The position numbers and the translations under genes are program-made. Below the pieces are notes generated by a model. It made no database searches and was not told the origin of the DNA. It was given only the letters and a program-made list of their open reading frames with translations. A stretch of DNA of 36,706 nt from Fuerstiella sp. (GTDB lineage: Bacteria; Planctomycetota; Planctomycetia; Planctomycetales; Planctomycetaceae), in the NCBI GenBank assembly GCA_022447185.1, contig JAKVAY010000040.1, positions 1 through 36,706 on the forward strand, in the 5' to 3' direction. How positions within the stretch are numbered: the stretch's first letter is position 1; every line of letters begins with the position of its first letter. Shown here piece after piece: positions 34,958 through 36,706 of this stretch.

Positions 34958-36706
34958 ATGGACAAGCGATTCATTCGCAACTTCAGCATTGTGGCTCATA
35001 TTGACCACGGAAAGAGCACGCTCGCTGATCAGTTACTCCTGAGGAGCGGTACGATCACGGAACGACAGTTTCGCGAACAGATCCTCGATGATCTGGAAAT
35101 TGAACGTGACCGCGGAATCACCGTCAAGGCTCGGTCAGTCACGATCAATTACACGTTTGAAGGCGATGTCTACGAACTGAATCTGATCGACACTCCCGGC
35201 CATGTCGATTTCCACTACGAAGTAAGTCGCAGTCTGACGGCCTGTGAAGGTGCGTTACTGTTAGTGGATGCCTTTCAGGGAGTCCAGGCTCAAACCGTGG
35301 CCAATGCTTACGCGGCAATCAATGTAGACCTGGAGATCGTCACGGTCGTCAACAAAATTGACCTGCCTGTGACGCGCATCGATGAGGTTCTGGAGGAAGT
35401 CGAGTCGGTCCTGGGACTGGACGCCACCGAAGCTCTCAGCGTCAGCGCAAAAGCAGGACTCAATATCGACGATGTGTTCGATGCAATCATTAAACGCGTT
35501 CCGGCGCCCGGCGGAGATCGTGACGCACCGTTGAAGGCTCTGGTGTTCGACTCCAAGTATGACAAATACCGGGGTGTGATTACGTACGTGAGAGTCGTCG
35601 ACGGCTGCGTCCACAAGGGGGACAATATTCGTTTCATGCGAGAAGGTTTGCCAAGTGAGGTAATTGAAATCGGGCAGTTTCGTCCGAACCTCACTGCCTG
35701 TGATGAATTGGGCCCCGGCCAAGTTGGGTATATTCTCACGGGCATTAAAGACCTCAGCCGTGTCACTGTTGGCGACACTGTGACGCTGTCGGGACACCAG
35801 GCGGAAGAGCCACTCCCCGGTTATCAGAAACCAAAACAAATGGTTTTCTGCGGCATGTATCCGATCGATGCAACTGACTTCGAAAACCTCCGCGATGAAC
35901 TTCAGAAACTGGGTTTGAATGACTCTAGTTTTTCGTTCTTCCCGGAGACCAGTGATGCGCTTGGGTTCGGATTCCGATGTGGATTCCTGGGTTTGCTGCA
36001 TATGGAGATTATCCAGCAGCGTCTGGAACGCGAACAGGACATGGACCTGATCCAGACGGCCCCCAACGTGACCTTTGAATTACTGCTGCGCACAGGAGAA
36101 ACGGTTGTCATCGACAATCCACAGGACGTTCCCGATCCAGGAGTAATCGAAGAGTTCCGGGAACCGGTCGCTCGGGTCGGTTTTATCGTGCCTGCAGAAA
36201 ACGTGGGTACGTTGATGCAACTGTGCCAGGACCGACGAGGCATCTACAAAAACACGGAATATCTGGGTCCTCAGCGTGCGCAGCTGATCTACGAACTGCC
36301 GCTGAGCGAAATTGTCTACGACATGTACGACAAACTTAAGAGTGTGACTCGTGGTTACGGCACGATGGACTACGAAGTGATCGGCTACCAGGCGGCAGAT
36401 CTTGTCAAGATGGATATTCTGGTCAAGGGAAGCCGTGTTGATGCGTTGTCAACGATTGTTCATCGATCGACGGCCGACCGACGGGGGCGTGCACTGGTGA
36501 AAAGACTCAAAAAGGAAATTACTCGGCATCAGTTTGAGATTGCCATCCAGGCGGCAATCGGCACGCGTGTCCTGGCCCGGGAAACAATTTCTGCATATCG
36601 CAAAAACGTGACAGCAAAGTGTTACGGCGGTGATATCTCCAGAAAACGCAAGCTGCTGCAAAAGCAAAAGGAAGGTAAGAAACGGATGAAGCAGTTTGGA
36701 GAAGTG
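34958..36706 (+). CDS. lepA: Elongation factor 4 (LepA), 3' end cut by window edge
   Basis: The frame from ATG 34958 is open for 583 codons to the window edge. LepA has about 600, so roughly the last 15-20 residues are missing. The G domain shows AHIDHGKSTLADQLL (G1), ERDRGITVKARSV (switch I/G2), LIDTPGHVDFHYEV (G3) and VVNKIDLP (G4). EF-G-like domains follow with SDALGFGFRCGFLGLLHMEI. The LepA-specific C-terminal domain is seen in IGTRVLARETISAYRKNV, CYGGDISRKRKLLQKQKEGK and MKQFG. It is a ribosome-associated translational GTPase that helps initiation or back-translocation. It is divergent from the transporter across a GC-rich region. Confidence 0.98.
   Translation, partial: MDKRFIRNFSIVAHIDHGKSTLADQLLLRSGTITERQFREQILDDLEIERDRGITVKARSVTINYTFEGDVYELNLIDTPGHVDFHYEVSRSLTACEGALLLVDAFQGVQAQTVANAYAAINVDLEIVTVVNKIDLPVTRIDEVLEEVESVLGLDATEALSVSAKAGLNIDDVFDAIIKRVPAPGGDRDAPLKALVFDSKYDKYRGVITYVRVVDGCVHKGDNIRFMREGLPSEVIEIGQFRPNLTACDELGPGQVGYILTGIKDLSRVTVGDTVTLSGHQAEEPLPGYQKPKQMVFCGMYPIDATDFENLRDELQKLGLNDSSFSFFPETSDALGFGFRCGFLGLLHMEIIQQRLEREQDMDLIQTAPNVTFELLLRTGETVVIDNPQDVPDPGVIEEFREPVARVGFIVPAENVGTLMQLCQDRRGIYKNTEYLGPQRAQLIYELPLSEIVYDMYDKLKSVTRGYGTMDYEVIGYQAADLVKMDILVKGSRVDALSTIVHRSTADRRGRALVKRLKKEITRHQFEIAIQAAIGTRVLARETISAYRKNVTAKCYGGDISRKRKLLQKQKEGKKRMKQFGEV

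Noticed and set aside
35261..36001. 246-codon minus-strand frame opposite lepA
   Set aside because: Entirely antisense to highly conserved LepA sequence.
1..36706. CRISPR array, rRNA genes, intact insertion sequence or integrase
   Set aside because: I saw no regularly spaced repeats, no rRNA-like sequence, and no transposase or integrase frame anywhere in the window.

Overview
The window looks like chromosomal DNA from a bacterium of the phylum Planctomycetota. The grounds are family content: a DUF1501 protein, a DUF1080 sugar-hydrolase-like protein, a Tat-exported Gfo/Idh/MocA oxidoreductase, a SUMF1-domain protein and an FHA-GAF-cyclase occur together, several exported proteins start with SRR-type Tat signals, purine-rich ribosome sites are weak or absent before most starts, and murG stands outside any cell-division cluster. 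This is an inference from family content, not a database match. Genus and species cannot be read from the sequence. Both edges cut genes: an exported glycoside-hydrolase-like protein on the left (minus strand) and lepA on the right.

Layout. 1-5.7 kb: the partial exported TIM-barrel-like protein, a doubtful small gene, a class V aminotransferase, an N-acyl-D-amino-acid deacylase and a SUMF1-domain protein. 6.0-12.2 kb: a plus-strand corrinoid methyl-transfer cluster made of an unknown 210-residue protein, a UroD-fold methyltransferase of the MtaA/CmuA type, a homocysteine methyltransferase domain protein, a B12-binding protein, a RACo-type reductive activase with an added cysteine-rich N-terminus, and a small protein whose end resembles ribosomal L7/L12. 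12.6-13.0 kb: a decayed C-terminal piece of an RND efflux pump. 13.25-19.1 kb: a DinB-like protein, an FHA-GAF-class III cyclase with unusual substrate-site residues, an exported amidohydrolase, a DUF1080 protein and a Gfo/Idh/MocA oxidoreductase, which suggests sugar and carboxylate catabolism. 19.3-21.7 kb: a DUF1444 protein four bases from a murG-like gene. 21.7-24.4 kb (minus): a DUF1501 protein followed by an unknown exported protein. 24.7-28.2 kb: pilT, a 50-codon cysteine-rich open frame and hisF on the minus strand, aroB divergent on the plus strand, and a CAT-anticodon tRNA.

28.2-33.0 kb is the accessory part. It holds frame-broken gene remnants, a long inverted repeat, an AT-richer gene for a possible papain- or transglutaminase-fold protein (candidate Cys-His-Asp triad) preceded by an 11-base tandem repeat, comM/yifB, and a 2OG-Fe(II) oxygenase-like gene lying between two copies of a degenerate repeat derived from the comM start and end. 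33.0-36.7 kb: a divergent NRAMP-fold transporter and lepA.

The most coherent functional unit is the corrinoid cluster. It carries the parts for B12-dependent methyl transfer (two methyltransferases, the corrinoid carrier and the ATP-dependent reactivating ferredoxin) but no MttB-type or MetH-type enzyme, so its methyl donor is open. The most unusual structures are the comM-derived repeats and the effector-like gene near the tRNA.
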